NCBI RefSeq assembly: GCF_004138335.1
Contig: NZ_RYFW01000002.1
Span: 1,407,501-1,471,500 of the forward strand
Source of the DNA: Peristeroidobacter agariperforans
GTDB lineage: Bacteria > Pseudomonadota > Gammaproteobacteria > Steroidobacterales > Steroidobacteraceae
Length of the DNA stretch: 64,000 nt
Reading direction: 5' to 3'
How positions within the stretch are numbered: position 1 is the first letter of the stretch; each line of letters opens with the position of its first letter. This document shows, one piece after another, positions 37,304-46,020 of the stretch. Below the pieces are notes generated by a model. It ran no database searches. It was not told where the DNA came from and saw only the letters and a list, made by a program, of their open reading frames with translations. A program made the position numbers and the translations under genes.

Positions 37304-38668
37304 ATGCAGTCTTCAGCCTCTCGCGTCGTTGGTGTGGCAACGGGTATCGCCGTGACACTAGTATCGTCATCTGGGGGCAACGCCCAGTCGGCAACAGGAC
37401 CATCTGCTGCGCCGCATGCCTTGTCGGCGCAGGAATCCGATCCTAAGGTGCTCGGGTGGATGCAGGGTTTTCCCCCTCCTGAAGACAAGATCATCACTCA
37501 GCCCGATTCCGTCTATTTCAGCTTTCCAAAGTTGCGCTGGTCGGTGTGCCATTTACGTGAGCTCCTGCCGACGGAGGAAGTCAGTCGAGGACTGCATGCC
37601 GCTGTTCCGCTTCAATATGTCGTGACGCAGGCACTGGCGCACGAACGGGAAGCGATCGACGCACTGCGCTTCTTGCCGATCGGCGGCGAGAGGGAGATGA
37701 CGTGGGAACAGTCGCTCTATGCGAACTACACGGACGGTATGCTGATCCTGCACAAGGGCAGGGTCGTCTATGAACGCTATTTCGGTTGTCTCGACCAGGC
37801 CGGCAAACATGCGGCCATGTCGATGACCAAATCGGTGACCGGTCTCCTGGCCGAAATCCTGGTCGTGGAAGGGAAGCTCGACGACAAGGCCCTCGTCTCC
37901 GCAATCGTTCCTGAGGTTGGTAAAAGCGCGTTTTCCTCTGCCACGGTGCGGCAGGTGATGGACATGACAACGGGCATTCGCTACTCCGAGGATTATTCGG
38001 ACCCTAATGCCGACATCTGGGTCTACTCGGCCGCCGCCAGCCCTCTGCCGAAGCCGAAGGGGTACAAAGGCCCCAATGGCTATTGGGAGTATCTGCAGCA
38101 GGTTCAGCCGGAGGGCAAGCATGGCGAAGCGTTCCACTACAAGACGGTCAACGCGGACATGCTGGGTTGGATCATCGCGCGCATCAGCGGCAAGGCCGTG
38201 ACCGATCTCGCCTCCGAGCGGTTATGGCGCCCGATGGGTGCGGAACAGGACGCGTATATGACGGTCGATGCCAAGGGCGTGCCCTACGCCGGAGGTGGTC
38301 TCAGCGCTGGGCTGCGAGATCTCGGGCGGTTGGGTCTCTTGATGCTGAATGAGGGTGTCATCAATGGTGAGCGGCTGTTTCCGGCCGAGGTCGTGCAGAA
38401 GATTCGTGCAGGCGGCGATCCCGCGAAGTTCGGCACTGCGTATCCGGCGCTCGTGGGTGGGAGCTACACCAGCATGTGGTGGGTGTACCCCGGACAGGAC
38501 GGCGTCATCGCTGCCCGCGGCGTGCATGGGCAGACGATCTACGTAGATCCGTCGGCGCAGATGGTGCTGGTGCGCTTCGCATCGTTCCCGAAGGCGCAAA
38601 ATCCGTTGATCGATCCCACTTCGCTCCCAGCCTTTCGAGCTGTGGCAGCGTACTTGAAGTCTCGATGA
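37304..38668 (+). CDS. Secreted serine hydrolase, beta-lactamase family (class C / 6-aminohexanoate-dimer hydrolase-like)
   Basis: About 454 residues. A signal-like start (VVGVATGIAVTLVSSSGGNA) is followed by the catalytic SMTKSVTGLL (SxxK). The second motif is YKTVNADMLGWII (Y-x-N), and AARGVHGQTIYV replaces the KTG box. The DGMLILHKGRVVYERYFG and VRQVMDMTTGIRYSEDYSDP elements match EstB/NylB'-type esterases rather than antibiotic-hydrolysing enzymes. AGGAG seven bases before ATG 37304 sets the start. It is a single gene with unknown natural substrate. Confidence 0.85.
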   Translation: MQSSASRVVGVATGIAVTLVSSSGGNAQSATGPSAAPHALSAQESDPKVLGWMQGFPPPEDKIITQPDSVYFSFPKLRWSVCHLRELLPTEEVSRGLHAAVPLQYVVTQALAHEREAIDALRFLPIGGEREMTWEQSLYANYTDGMLILHKGRVVYERYFGCLDQAGKHAAMSMTKSVTGLLAEILVVEGKLDDKALVSAIVPEVGKSAFSSATVRQVMDMTTGIRYSEDYSDPNADIWVYSAAASPLPKPKGYKGPNGYWEYLQQVQPEGKHGEAFHYKTVNADMLGWIIARISGKAVTDLASERLWRPMGAEQDAYMTVDAKGVPYAGGGLSAGLRDLGRLGLLMLNEGVINGERLFPAEVVQKIRAGGDPAKFGTAYPALVGGSYTSMWWVYPGQDGVIAARGVHGQTIYVDPSAQMVLVRFASFPKAQNPLIDPTSLPAFRAVAAYLKSR

Positions 38669-38813
38669 GCGATGAGCCGCTCGGCCGGGCGATGGCGATG
38701 CGCGCGGTGGCACAGCTTCGCGGAGTCGCAATGTCAGTGTAAGGATCCGCACCCCAGGCTCGATAGTTCGCATCCGCTGAGTATCGACCGAAAAATCGGC
38801 GAAACTCAAAATT

Positions 38814-38875
38814 TGGTCGGGGTGACAGGATTTAAACCTGCGGAGCCGTCAGACCATGAGGAGGCAGAGCTACCA
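38814..38875 (-). tRNA. Degenerate tRNA-Pro-like 3' end (pseudo-tRNA or att remnant)
   Basis: Read on the minus strand, the last 28 bases are GCAGGTTTAAATCCTGTC followed by ACCCCGACCA, an almost perfect T-arm, acceptor 3' strand and CCA of a proline tRNA. Upstream, CTTGGTAGCTC recalls the D-loop. The anticodon arm does not pair and the matching 5' acceptor strand (CGGGGTG) is missing. It therefore cannot be a working tRNA. Such 3' ends are typical leftovers of integration at a tRNA gene. Confidence 0.5.
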
Positions 38876-38922
38876 AGCGTGACCAGCAGGTCACCTGCTC
38901 GACTTCGCGATACATTCAGCCG

Positions 38923-39186
38923 TCAACGGCTGCGGTTACGTCGATCCTCGACCATACGATCGATGATGGTCCCGGCCTCGTCCACGACCAGGCGAAATCG
39001 GCGTCGCGCGTAGAAGAATGTGAGTCTGTAGCGACCTGCGTCCTCATCGACGCCGCGCTCACATAAGCTCGTGATTCTTCGCCGACGCATGCCCGCCAGG
39101 ACCTGGGTGGGATGGATACGGAGGCCCTCGGCAATCTCCGCTGCATCAACGCTGAATTCACCGTCTTCAAGTACCACTGCGGTCAT
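38923..39186 (-). CDS. DUF6522 family protein
   Basis: An 87-residue cytosolic protein with GEFSVDAAEIAEGLRIHPTQ, then VLAGMRRRRITSLCERGVDE and GRYRLTFFYARRRFRLVVDE. The CERGxxEDAGRYRLTFF core is characteristic of small DUF6522 proteins, which often occur in denitrification and nitrate-respiration neighbourhoods. A single Cys is conserved. Function is unknown. It stands near the DnrO-like gene in the same orientation. Confidence 0.7.
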   Translation of the reverse strand: MTAVVLEDGEFSVDAAEIAEGLRIHPTQVLAGMRRRRITSLCERGVDEDAGRYRLTFFYARRRFRLVVDEAGTIIDRMVEDRRNRSR

Positions 39187-39264
39187 TGTCGATAATCTCC
39201 GTCTGATGCCTCTCTCGGACCCCGACTCGGCAGAGTGAATGCGTGAGCAGGCAAGCGATCGCAG

Positions 39265-39759
39265 TCAATGCCGATGCGAGGAGGCTGCCGGCGAGTGATC
39301 GAAGGCGTCACGATAGTCATGCAGAGTGCTGAGGATTTGCGCGAGCGCGGCGTCGGAGGAGGAATCCTCTTGCAACTGACGGGCAGCCGCCAGTACCCGG
39401 GCGATCAGCATGTGCAGCGCTGCATCCGCCTTCGGCGGGAGTTTGCAATGCTCGATGATGTACGTGACGTTCTGCTCGATGGTGCGGGCGAGCGCCAGGG
39501 AGCGCTCGCGCGAGAGAGGTGATGACGTACTGGGCTGCTCGACAGCCGCTTGGATTCGCGACATGCCGATACGCAGGGGCTCGTCCGTCGGCCATCGCTC
39601 ACCGTCAGGCCGCGCAACTGTAGTGTCGCGGCCAGAGCTGTGAGCCTCATGCACATCGTGAGTCGTCGCGGACGTCGACAGCTGGTCGGAGGCGGATGTC
39701 GCGAGGCTCGCGGTTGAGAGCGCGCATGCAAGCAGAATCGTTACAGTCGCTCTAGTCAT
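39265..39759 (-). CDS. DnrO-like periplasmic protein
   Basis: A 164-residue protein with a signal peptide (ATVTILLACALSTASLATSA) and a His/Asp-rich linker. A helical domain follows: LRIGMSRIQAAVEQ, ARTIEQNVTYIIEHCKLPPK and ADAALHMLIARVLAAARQLQ. The NCKLPPxADAxLH-type core resembles proteins called DnrO near denitrification regulators, whose function is unclear. The ATG at 39759 is chosen because it opens the signal peptide. An FNR-type box lies about 83 bases upstream. Confidence 0.65.
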   Translation of the reverse strand: MTRATVTILLACALSTASLATSASDQLSTSATTHDVHEAHSSGRDTTVARPDGERWPTDEPLRIGMSRIQAAVEQPSTSSPLSRERSLALARTIEQNVTYIIEHCKLPPKADAALHMLIARVLAAARQLQEDSSSDAALAQILSTLHDYRDAFDHSPAASSHRH

Positions 39760-39841
39760 TTCCAGCCCCTCTTGTGCTGCCGACGCTCGAATCTTTCGTC
39801 TCTGCATGATCGGAGCATAGATGTCGAATGTTCGGCGCGCA

Positions 39842-39855
39842 CTGATCCAGATCAG
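39842..39855 (-). promoter_or_regulatory. FNR-type box upstream of the DnrO-like gene
   Basis: CTGATCCAGATCAG is a palindrome centred about 90 bases before the ATG at 39759. Confidence 0.65.
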
Positions 39856-40001
39856 GTGGTCAGGGCTGTGCAACGGACCGAAACTCAATGAGCTTCGCCT
39901 CCCATCAGCCAGCCCAAAGTCAAGCTGGCAGAGGCTCTTCTCCGAGGGCGCCGGTGCGCAGAACCCAGCTCGGTTCCAGGTGCAACGACGAAGGGCCGGA
40001 G

Positions 40002-40319
40002 TCATTGGCATAGCTTTCGCTTCAGGGTGTCGAACGCGTCGCTCAGCGCCACATACACGTCGGCATGGGTTTCTCTTGCGAGTCGTTCGCTATGCACATG
40101 CAGTGCGTCGCCGGGGATCTGCGCGTCGATCTTCACAACAAAGGGCGACCCGTGGCGTTGATGCTTCGCGGGCGCCTCGACGACCACCTGGCACCGGGTG
40201 ATGCGTCCGTGGAATCGTTGAAGACGCTGCATGAGGTCGAGCACGCGACCACGCACGGCTTCCGACGGCTCCATGTGCCGAAAAGTGACTTGGACGGGGA
40301 CTTGTACCAGCTGATGCAT
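40002..40319 (-). CDS. HPF/RaiA-like ribosome-associated protein (third copy)
   Basis: A 105-residue protein shaped like short HPF: VPVQVTFRHMEPSEAVRGRV, an arginine-rich helix, ITRCQVVVEAPAKHQRHGSP, FVVKIDAQIPGDALHVHSER and DVYVALSDAFDTLKRKL. This is the canonical order for the sigma-54 modulation/HPF fold and the best match among the three copies. A role in ribosome hibernation is inferred. It lies upstream of the DnrO-like gene, and its 3' end is about 150 bases from the box at 39,842. Confidence 0.75.
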   Translation of the reverse strand: MHQLVQVPVQVTFRHMEPSEAVRGRVLDLMQRLQRFHGRITRCQVVVEAPAKHQRHGSPFVVKIDAQIPGDALHVHSERLARETHADVYVALSDAFDTLKRKLCQ

Positions 40320-40369
40320 CTTTCATCCTCCATCGAAAGAACTGACAGGTCGGCGAGGGCGCACTCTTG

Positions 40370-41152
40370 CTATTGGTGAGAAGGCAGCTGCAAGCCGCGG
40401 GCGTGCCGCGCTGGCTGCATCGAGGTCCACACGAGCCAGCTCAGTGGCAGCAGAATCATTGCGTAGGTCAGCCACTGTCCATACAAACCTTCCGGTCCAT
40501 ACGGCTCGGTGACCATGTGCCAGTAGCCGTTGTTGATGGGCAGCAGGCCGGATTCGGTGAGCTCATGAAAGCCGTAGACCAGGAGCTGCACAACGAACAC
40601 GAGCAGGAAGACGGTGGTCACTTGCAGGAATCGCACGAGATTGATGCGATGACCGAGCTTGACCCACAGCATCGCCAGCACCGAGGCCGCCACCAGTCCC
40701 AGCATTCCGCCGAAGAAGAACGGGCGCGTCGATGTCTGCACGTAGGTGGCTGACAGCAGTAACGCGGCCTCCATCCCTTCACGGGCGATCATCAGCACGG
40801 TGAAGGCGAACACGCCCATGAAGGCCCAGGCGCCTTTTTGTAGCGCTGCCTGCTCGATGCGCCCCTCGATATCACGCTTCATGGACTTCGAGGTGCGAAG
40901 CACTTGCACGGTGAAGGTCGCCACGAGCACGGCCGTGAACAAGGCGAGGACACCTTCCCATAGCGGCTGATTCTCCGCTTGCGCGAACAGCAAGGAGGCG
41001 AGGTAACTGGCGAGGAGGGCCACGCCGACACCGAGGTGAACCGCCCGGCCGAGCGCTTCTCGACCGGTCTTGCGCAGGTACGTGAGTGTGATCGCGACGA
41101 TCAGGAAGGCTTCGATACCTTCACGCAGCGTGATCATGAATGCATTAAACAT
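40370..41152 (-). CDS. FTR1/EfeU-family iron permease
   Basis: A 260-residue, seven-helix membrane protein. Two REGxE iron-binding motifs are visible: ITLREGIEAFLIVAITLTYL at the start and LMIAREGMEAALLLSATYVQ in the middle. The family imports iron, taking Fe3+ or Fe2+ from a periplasmic partner. No EfeO, EfeB or periplasmic P19-type protein is in the window. It may serve the high iron demand of heme proteins made here. It is a single gene. Confidence 0.9.
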   Translation of the reverse strand: MFNAFMITLREGIEAFLIVAITLTYLRKTGREALGRAVHLGVGVALLASYLASLLFAQAENQPLWEGVLALFTAVLVATFTVQVLRTSKSMKRDIEGRIEQAALQKGAWAFMGVFAFTVLMIAREGMEAALLLSATYVQTSTRPFFFGGMLGLVAASVLAMLWVKLGHRINLVRFLQVTTVFLLVFVVQLLVYGFHELTESGLLPINNGYWHMVTEPYGPEGLYGQWLTYAMILLPLSWLVWTSMQPARHARGLQLPSHQ

Positions 41153-41275
41153 GAGACAGCCACCTCCTCAAGTCAGCGGGTCCGGTCGAGGACCGAAACA
41201 AAAATCATTATCACGAGCGAAACCAAAAAAAGAGCCGTCGCCACGTGCGGCCTTTGCCATCGAGTGCGGCGCGCT

Positions 41276-42484
41276 TTAAGGGCGCTGGAATACGAGCGAG
41301 GCATTGGTACCCCCGAAGCCGAAGCTATTGGACATCACGGTATCGACCCGAAGCTGCCGCGTTTCCTGCAATATAGGGAAGCGCGCGCACGCGGCGTCCA
41401 GTTGCTCGATGTTCGCGGACCCTGCAACGAAACCGTCTCGCATCATCAGCAGGCAATAAATGGCTTCCTGCACGCCTGCGGCGCCAAGGGAATGTCCCGA
41501 AAGCGACTTGGTCGAAGAAATGAGAGGAGCGCCCTCTCCGAACACCGAGCGTACGGCTTCCAGCTCGAGCACATCACCCAGCGGCGTCGAAGTGCCGTGA
41601 GTGTTGAGATATTCGACGGGGCGACGCACGTGTGCCAGTGCTTGCCGCATGCAGCGCGCGGCGCCTTCGCCGGACGGCTGAACCATGTCGTGGCCGTCGG
41701 CCGTGACGCCATAGCCCACGAGCTCGGCATAGATGCGCGCCCCGCGTGCCTGCGCGTGTTCCAGCGATTCCAGAACGAGCATGCCGCCGCCGCTGGCAAT
41801 CACGAATCCGTCCCGCAGCTCGTCGTAGGCACGCGATGCGCGTTCAGGGGTGTTATTGCGCGACACCGATAACGCGCCCATTGCGTCGAACAGCCCCGTG
41901 AGAGACCAATGTTCCTCTTCGCCGCCACCGCAAAACATGATGTCTTGCAGACCGAAGCGAATCTGTTCGGCCGCCGCACCGATGCAGTGAGCGCTCGTCG
42001 CGCAGGCCGAGGTAATCGAGTAGCTCACGCCCTTGATGTGAAAGGCGGTGGCAAGGCAAGCCGCGACGGTGCTGCACATCGTTCGCGGCACACGGGTGGC
42101 GCCGACCTTTCGGACACCTCGTTGTCGCAATGTATCTGCCGCGTCGACGACGTTCGCTGGGGAGCCGCCGCCGGTGCCGGCGATGAGGCCCGTTCGGCAA
42201 TGACTCACCTCGTCCGGACTGAGCCCGCTATCGGCGATCGCTTGAGAGAGAGACACAGCGGCAAACGCAGCCGCATCCCCCATGAAGCGCCGGTCACGCC
42301 GATCCACCAGCGCCTCCAGATCGATCTGCGGAATGCCGGCGATCTGGCTGCGCAAGCCGACCTGCGCATACCCCGGCATCGCGCGGATGCCTGATTGGCC
42401 TTCGGCGAGGGCGCGGCTGACAGTGTCGAGATCGTTGCCCAGGCAGGAGACGATGCCGATTCCAGTGACGACAACCCGACGCAT
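41276..42484 (-). CDS. fabB: Beta-ketoacyl-ACP synthase I FabB
   Basis: A 402-residue condensing enzyme. The start [20 protein letters not shown] is typical. The catalytic triad lies in [18 protein letters not shown] (Cys), [15 protein letters not shown] (His) and [11 protein letters not shown] (His), with [12 protein letters not shown] at the C-terminus. FabB extends the cis-3-decenoyl-ACP made by FabA and is needed for anaerobic unsaturated fatty acid synthesis. ATG 42484 shares one base with the fabA stop (TGATG), so the pair is coupled. Confidence 0.94.
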   Translation of the reverse strand: MRRVVVTGIGIVSCLGNDLDTVSRALAEGQSGIRAMPGYAQVGLRSQIAGIPQIDLEALVDRRDRRFMGDAAAFAAVSLSQAIADSGLSPDEVSHCRTGLIAGTGGGSPANVVDAADTLRQRGVRKVGATRVPRTMCSTVAACLATAFHIKGVSYSITSACATSAHCIGAAAEQIRFGLQDIMFCGGGEEEHWSLTGLFDAMGALSVSRNNTPERASRAYDELRDGFVIASGGGMLVLESLEHAQARGARIYAELVGYGVTADGHDMVQPSGEGAARCMRQALAHVRRPVEYLNTHGTSTPLGDVLELEAVRSVFGEGAPLISSTKSLSGHSLGAAGVQEAIYCLLMMRDGFVAGSANIEQLDAACARFPILQETRQLRVDTVMSNSFGFGGTNASLVFQRP

Positions 42485-43050
42485 CAGGCGACCCCGCCGC
42501 GGATGATGCCGTCTTTGAATAACCCAACGCGCAGACCCTGCGCGGTGTAGATCTTCTCGCCATCGGCGCTCAGCGAACCATCGCCCGTCACCATGATGAG
42601 CTTGCGCGCGATGACGCGTTTGATATCGATCTGATACGTGACCCGGCGTACCTGCGGCAGCACCTGTCCGAAGAAGCGCACTTGATCCACGCCGAGCGCG
42701 CGACCCAAGCCGCGATGTCCATCCCAGGCGAGATAAAATCCGATGAGTTGCCACATCGCATCGAGGCCCAGGCAGCCTGGCATCACCGGATCGCCGCGAA
42801 AGTGACAGTCGAAGAACCAGAGTGACGGATCGATGTCGAGCTCGGCGCGCACTTCGCCCTGACCGTAAGCACCGCCCGATTGCGCGATGTGGGTGACGCG
42901 ATCAACCATCCGCATCGGCCCGATCGGCAGCCGGGGCGTGTTCGGACCGAACAAGTCACCTTCGCCGCAGGCGATGAGCTCCTCGCGATTGAATGAGGAT
43001 TGGCCTAGGGCTGCGCCGATGTCGCGGCGGGCGATGGGTTGGTGCTGCAT
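42484..43050 (-). CDS. fabA: 3-hydroxydecanoyl-ACP dehydratase/isomerase FabA
   Basis: A 188-residue hot-dog-fold enzyme. The active-site His and Asp are in [20 protein letters not shown] followed by [27 protein letters not shown] is also conserved. It dehydrates and isomerises C10 acyl-ACP, the oxygen-independent branch point to unsaturated fatty acids. An FNR-type box is centred 43 bases before the ATG. Oxygen control of fabA through FNR is not the usual E. coli arrangement (FadR/FabR). Confidence 0.95.
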   Translation of the reverse strand: MQHQPIARRDIGAALGQSSFNREELIACGEGDLFGPNTPRLPIGPMRMVDRVTHIAQSGGAYGQGEVRAELDIDPSLWFFDCHFRGDPVMPGCLGLDAMWQLIGFYLAWDGHRGLGRALGVDQVRFFGQVLPQVRRVTYQIDIKRVIARKLIMVTGDGSLSADGEKIYTAQGLRVGLFKDGIIRGGVA

Positions 43051-43086
43051 AGGACTTGATTAGAGCGCGCGTGTAGGATCGATGTC

Positions 43087-43100
43087 TTGATTCAGATCAA
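43087..43100 (-). promoter_or_regulatory. FNR-type box upstream of fabAB
   Basis: TTGATTCAGATCAA has both half-sites perfect. It is centred about 43 bases before the fabA ATG, so a -41.5 activator would place transcription start almost at the start codon. Confidence 0.82.
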
Positions 43101-43116
43101 GGCAAGCCCCGATTAG

Positions 43117-44598
43117 TCAACGACGCGGGCTTGTCTCCATCTGCAATTGCTGCCAAAGCGCATTGCCCCGTTGCGTCACTTCGGGACTCATCGCCAACGG
43201 CCGGCCCCAGCGCCGCCGTGTTTCCGCAGGCCACTTGTTCGTGGCGTCGATGCCGAGCTTCGAGCCCAGCCCCGCAATCGGGCTTGCGAAATCCAGGTAG
43301 TCGATCGGCGTGCGTCGCACGAGGTGTGAATCGCGCGCCGGATCGACCCGAGTGGTCATGGCCCAGATCACCTCCTGCCAGTTGCGCACGTCGATGTCCT
43401 CGTCGGTCACGATCACGAACTTGATATATAGAAACTGGCGCAAGTAGGACCAGACGGCTTGCATGATCTGCCGACCATGGCCCGCGTACGCCTTGCGGAT
43501 GCTGACGACCGCGAGTCGATAGGAGCAGGCCTCCGGCGGCAAATAGAAATCCGCGATCTCCGGAAAGCTGCGCTGGAGCATGGGCACGAACATTTCGTTC
43601 AGCGACATCGCGAGCATCGAGGGCTCATCCAGCGGCGAGCGGCCCATGTAACCGCCGTGATAGAACGCATCCCGCCGCAGCGTCATGCGCTCGACGGTGA
43701 GCACCGGAAAATGTGCCTGGTCGTTGTAGTAGCCGGTGTGATCGCCGAACGGTCCTTCGAGCGCTGTGTCGCCGGGTGCAATGTGACCTTCCAGAACGAT
43801 TTCTGCGGTGGCAGGCGCATCCAGTCCGACACGGGTGCGGAAGACTTCGCTACGGCGACGACGGAGCAGGCCCGCGAATTGGAACTCGGACACGCTGTCC
43901 GGAATCGGCGCGGTCGCAGCGATCAATAACGCGGGATCCGCACCAAGAGCAACGACCACCGGAAATGGCTTGTCCGGATGCGTCTTCTGCCAGTCACGAA
44001 AATCCAGGGCGCCGGCTCGGTGCGTGAGCCATCGCATGATCACGCGGTTGCGGCCAATCACTTGCTGCCGATAGAGCGCGACGTTTTGCCGAGGCTTGCG
44101 CGTGCCGCAAGTAATAACGAGACCCCAGGTGATGAGCGGCCCGGCATCCTCGGGCCAGCACGTCCAGACAGGCAGGCGCGTGAGGTCAACCTCGGGACCG
44201 GATAGCACGCGATCGACGCAGTCGAGCCCCGACGTCACGCGGGGTGTCGCTTTGAGCAGCGGCAAGAAGGCTGGCAACTTTTCCAACAGCATGGCCGGCC
44301 GGTCCGGCCACTGCGGCTCCCGCAAGAAGCTCAGCACCTCACCGAGCTCACGCAGTTGGCGCACATCGTCGTAGCCGAGCGCGGCGGCGATCCGGGCGGT
44401 CGTGCCGAATAGATTGCCGAGCACGGGCATGTCATGACCCTGCGGTCGCTCGAACCAGAGCGCAGGGCCGCTGGCACGCAAGCTTCGCTGGCAAAGCACG
44501 GTCATTTCGAAGCGCGGGTCGACCGTGAACGGCACGCGCTTGAGTTCGCCGCGCTGCTCCAGATGCGCAAGGAAGTCGCGCAGACTCGGATAGCTCAT
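43117..44598 (-). CDS. ubiD: UbiD family prenylated-FMN-dependent decarboxylase
   Basis: A 493-residue protein matching UbiD from start ([20 protein letters not shown]) to end ([13 protein letters not shown]). Signature pieces are [31 protein letters not shown] and [18 protein letters not shown]. It decarboxylates 4-hydroxy-3-polyprenylbenzoate in ubiquinone synthesis, using prenyl-FMN supplied by UbiX (not in the window). It is divergent from ubiT, and the 80-base gap carries an FNR-type box. Confidence 0.94.
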   Translation of the reverse strand: MSYPSLRDFLAHLEQRGELKRVPFTVDPRFEMTVLCQRSLRASGPALWFERPQGHDMPVLGNLFGTTARIAAALGYDDVRQLRELGEVLSFLREPQWPDRPAMLLEKLPAFLPLLKATPRVTSGLDCVDRVLSGPEVDLTRLPVWTCWPEDAGPLITWGLVITCGTRKPRQNVALYRQQVIGRNRVIMRWLTHRAGALDFRDWQKTHPDKPFPVVVALGADPALLIAATAPIPDSVSEFQFAGLLRRRRSEVFRTRVGLDAPATAEIVLEGHIAPGDTALEGPFGDHTGYYNDQAHFPVLTVERMTLRRDAFYHGGYMGRSPLDEPSMLAMSLNEMFVPMLQRSFPEIADFYLPPEACSYRLAVVSIRKAYAGHGRQIMQAVWSYLRQFLYIKFVIVTDEDIDVRNWQEVIWAMTTRVDPARDSHLVRRTPIDYLDFASPIAGLGSKLGIDATNKWPAETRRRWGRPLAMSPEVTQRGNALWQQLQMETSPRR

Positions 44599-44610
44599 TG
44601 CGAGATCCGT

Positions 44611-44624
44611 TTGACGCGGATCAA
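44611..44624 (+). promoter_or_regulatory. FNR-type box between ubiD and ubiT
   Basis: TTGACGCGGATCAA, centred about 61 bases before the ubiT ATG at 44679 and 20 bases from the divergent ubiD ATG. It could activate ubiT and affect ubiD. Confidence 0.75.
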
Positions 44625-44678
44625 GAGACTGCGCTCATCGATGTGGCAGAAGGGGACTTTCGACTGCTGGAGACACGC

Positions 44679-45218
44679 ATGCTGCATCCCGCCCGACTCG
44701 CGTGCCGTATTCTGCGAATCGTTCCTCAGCCGCTGACCACGCGCGTCGTAACGACGATGGTGAATCACTTGCTGCGAGGGCAGCCGATGGCAGATCGCCT
44801 GGTCGAGTTGTCCGGGCGCCGCTTCCGCCTCGAGATCGAGGATGTGCCGGTCGCCTTGACGTTCGAGATCACGAATCTCGGACTGTGTGCTTCGCGGGCG
44901 GAACCACATGTCACGATGCGAGGGGCGACGACGGACTTCGCGGCCCTGGCGCTGCGTCAGGAGGATCCCGACACATTGTTCTTTCAGCGCCGCCTGGTGG
45001 TGGGGGGAGAAACGGAAACCGGTCTTCATCTCAAGAATCTGCTGGATGGCTGGGAATACGATTTCGATGGACACGTCAACTCGACGCTGCCGCGGCCGCT
45101 GGCAGCGCTCGCGATGCAGGCAATGTCGGCCGCTCGTTCGCTGCGTGCGCTATCCCGGCTGCGCCGTCCAGGTAGCCATCGCAGTAGCCGCCGGGAAGAA
45201 AGGAGGAGGGGAGCGTAG
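44679..45218 (+). CDS. ubiT: UbiT, SCP2-domain accessory factor of anaerobic ubiquinone synthesis
   Basis: About 179 residues. It begins with an amphipathic LHPARLACRILRIVPQPLTT helix and continues as an SCP2 lipid-binding domain: GRRFRLEIEDVPVALTFEIT, HVTMRGATTDFAALALRQED and FFQRRLVVGGETETGLHLKN. UbiT with UbiU and UbiV hydroxylates ubiquinone precursors without oxygen. I use the ATG at 44679; the TTG at 44598 would run through the regulatory box. Its last 143 bases overlap the convergent 3' end of ubiV. Confidence 0.85.
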   Translation: MLHPARLACRILRIVPQPLTTRVVTTMVNHLLRGQPMADRLVELSGRRFRLEIEDVPVALTFEITNLGLCASRAEPHVTMRGATTDFAALALRQEDPDTLFFQRRLVVGGETETGLHLKNLLDGWEYDFDGHVNSTLPRPLAALAMQAMSAARSLRALSRLRRPGSHRSSRREERRRGA

Positions 45219-46020
45219 CGCTGCTGTCGCCGAGCACGGCCGCGCGAAACGCCTGCACAATCTCTGGGAAGTCGCGCGATTGCGGCGACAGCCGCAACAC
45301 ATCGACGCCCGCATTGCGCAGCTTGGGTAAATGCGGCAGCAGGTTCTGTGTCGCGGCCGATTGTGTCTGGATACCGTTCAAGGTGAGAAAAGGCTGCCCG
45401 TCGCGCGTGTACACGGTCGTGCCATCGGGGTGCGCCGCACAGATGAACTCACAATCATCCTTGGCGCGACGTTGGGACCGCGCCGTGAAACAGCGCGCCG
45501 AAAAGGCGAGCGGTAGGCGCCCGTAAGCAAACATTTCGACCTGCAGGTTCGGCGGGCGCAGCTCCGCGAGTGCCGCGACGATCGCAAGCGGCAGCTCGAC
45601 CGGCGCAACCCAGCGTTGCGCGCCGTGTCGCGCGAGTAAGTTCAGGGTGGCCTCGTTGTAAACATTCAGGTGAGGGCCAGCCACGAAAGGATGGCCTGCG
45701 AGGTATTCCACGCACGCGTAGTCGTTGGCTTCGACAAGTGTGTCTGCACTCTCCGCGATGCGAGCCAGCGTGGCGAGCTCCGATTCCGCCTCGATCAATG
45801 CAAGCGTCGAGATCACAACTTGCTTCCCGGCGGAGCGCAGCATCCCAGCCACGCTCTGCCATTCCTCTTTCTGAAGTAGACGGCGCTTGCTGCAAACGAC
45901 TTCGCCGAGATACACGATGTCCACTGGCGCTTCGCACAGCGACTCGTAGAAGCGCAGCACCGCGCCTCGCTCCCAGAGATACAGGATGGGTCCCACGGAG
46001 AGTTTCAACATCGGTCTCAT
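45076..46020 (-). CDS. ubiV: UbiV, oxygen-independent ubiquinone hydroxylation protein
   Basis: A 314-residue U32-peptidase-like protein with [4Fe-4S] ligands. GEVVCSKRRLL gives the first Cys. ARCFTARSQRRAKDDCEFIC gives three more with spacing 13 and 4, as in E. coli UbiV. LSVGPILYLWERGAVLRFYE is the usual start. UbiU-UbiV hydroxylate the ring using prephenate as oxygen donor. It overlaps ubiU by four bases. The C-terminal tail beyond GGYCDGYLDGAAG, rich in Ala, extends into ubiT on the opposite strand. Confidence 0.92.
   Translation of the reverse strand: MRPMLKLSVGPILYLWERGAVLRFYESLCEAPVDIVYLGEVVCSKRRLLQKEEWQSVAGMLRSAGKQVVISTLALIEAESELATLARIAESADTLVEANDYACVEYLAGHPFVAGPHLNVYNEATLNLLARHGAQRWVAPVELPLAIVAALAELRPPNLQVEMFAYGRLPLAFSARCFTARSQRRAKDDCEFICAAHPDGTTVYTRDGQPFLTLNGIQTQSAATQNLLPHLPKLRNAGVDVLRLSPQSRDFPEIVQAFRAAVLGDSSATLPSSFLPGGYCDGYLDGAAGIAHAANERPTLPASRALPAAAAASS

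Noticed and set aside
44598-44678. Longer ubiT start at TTG 44598
   Set aside because: It would overlap the ubiD start and run through the FNR-type box; the family usually begins near the LHPARLACRIL helix.
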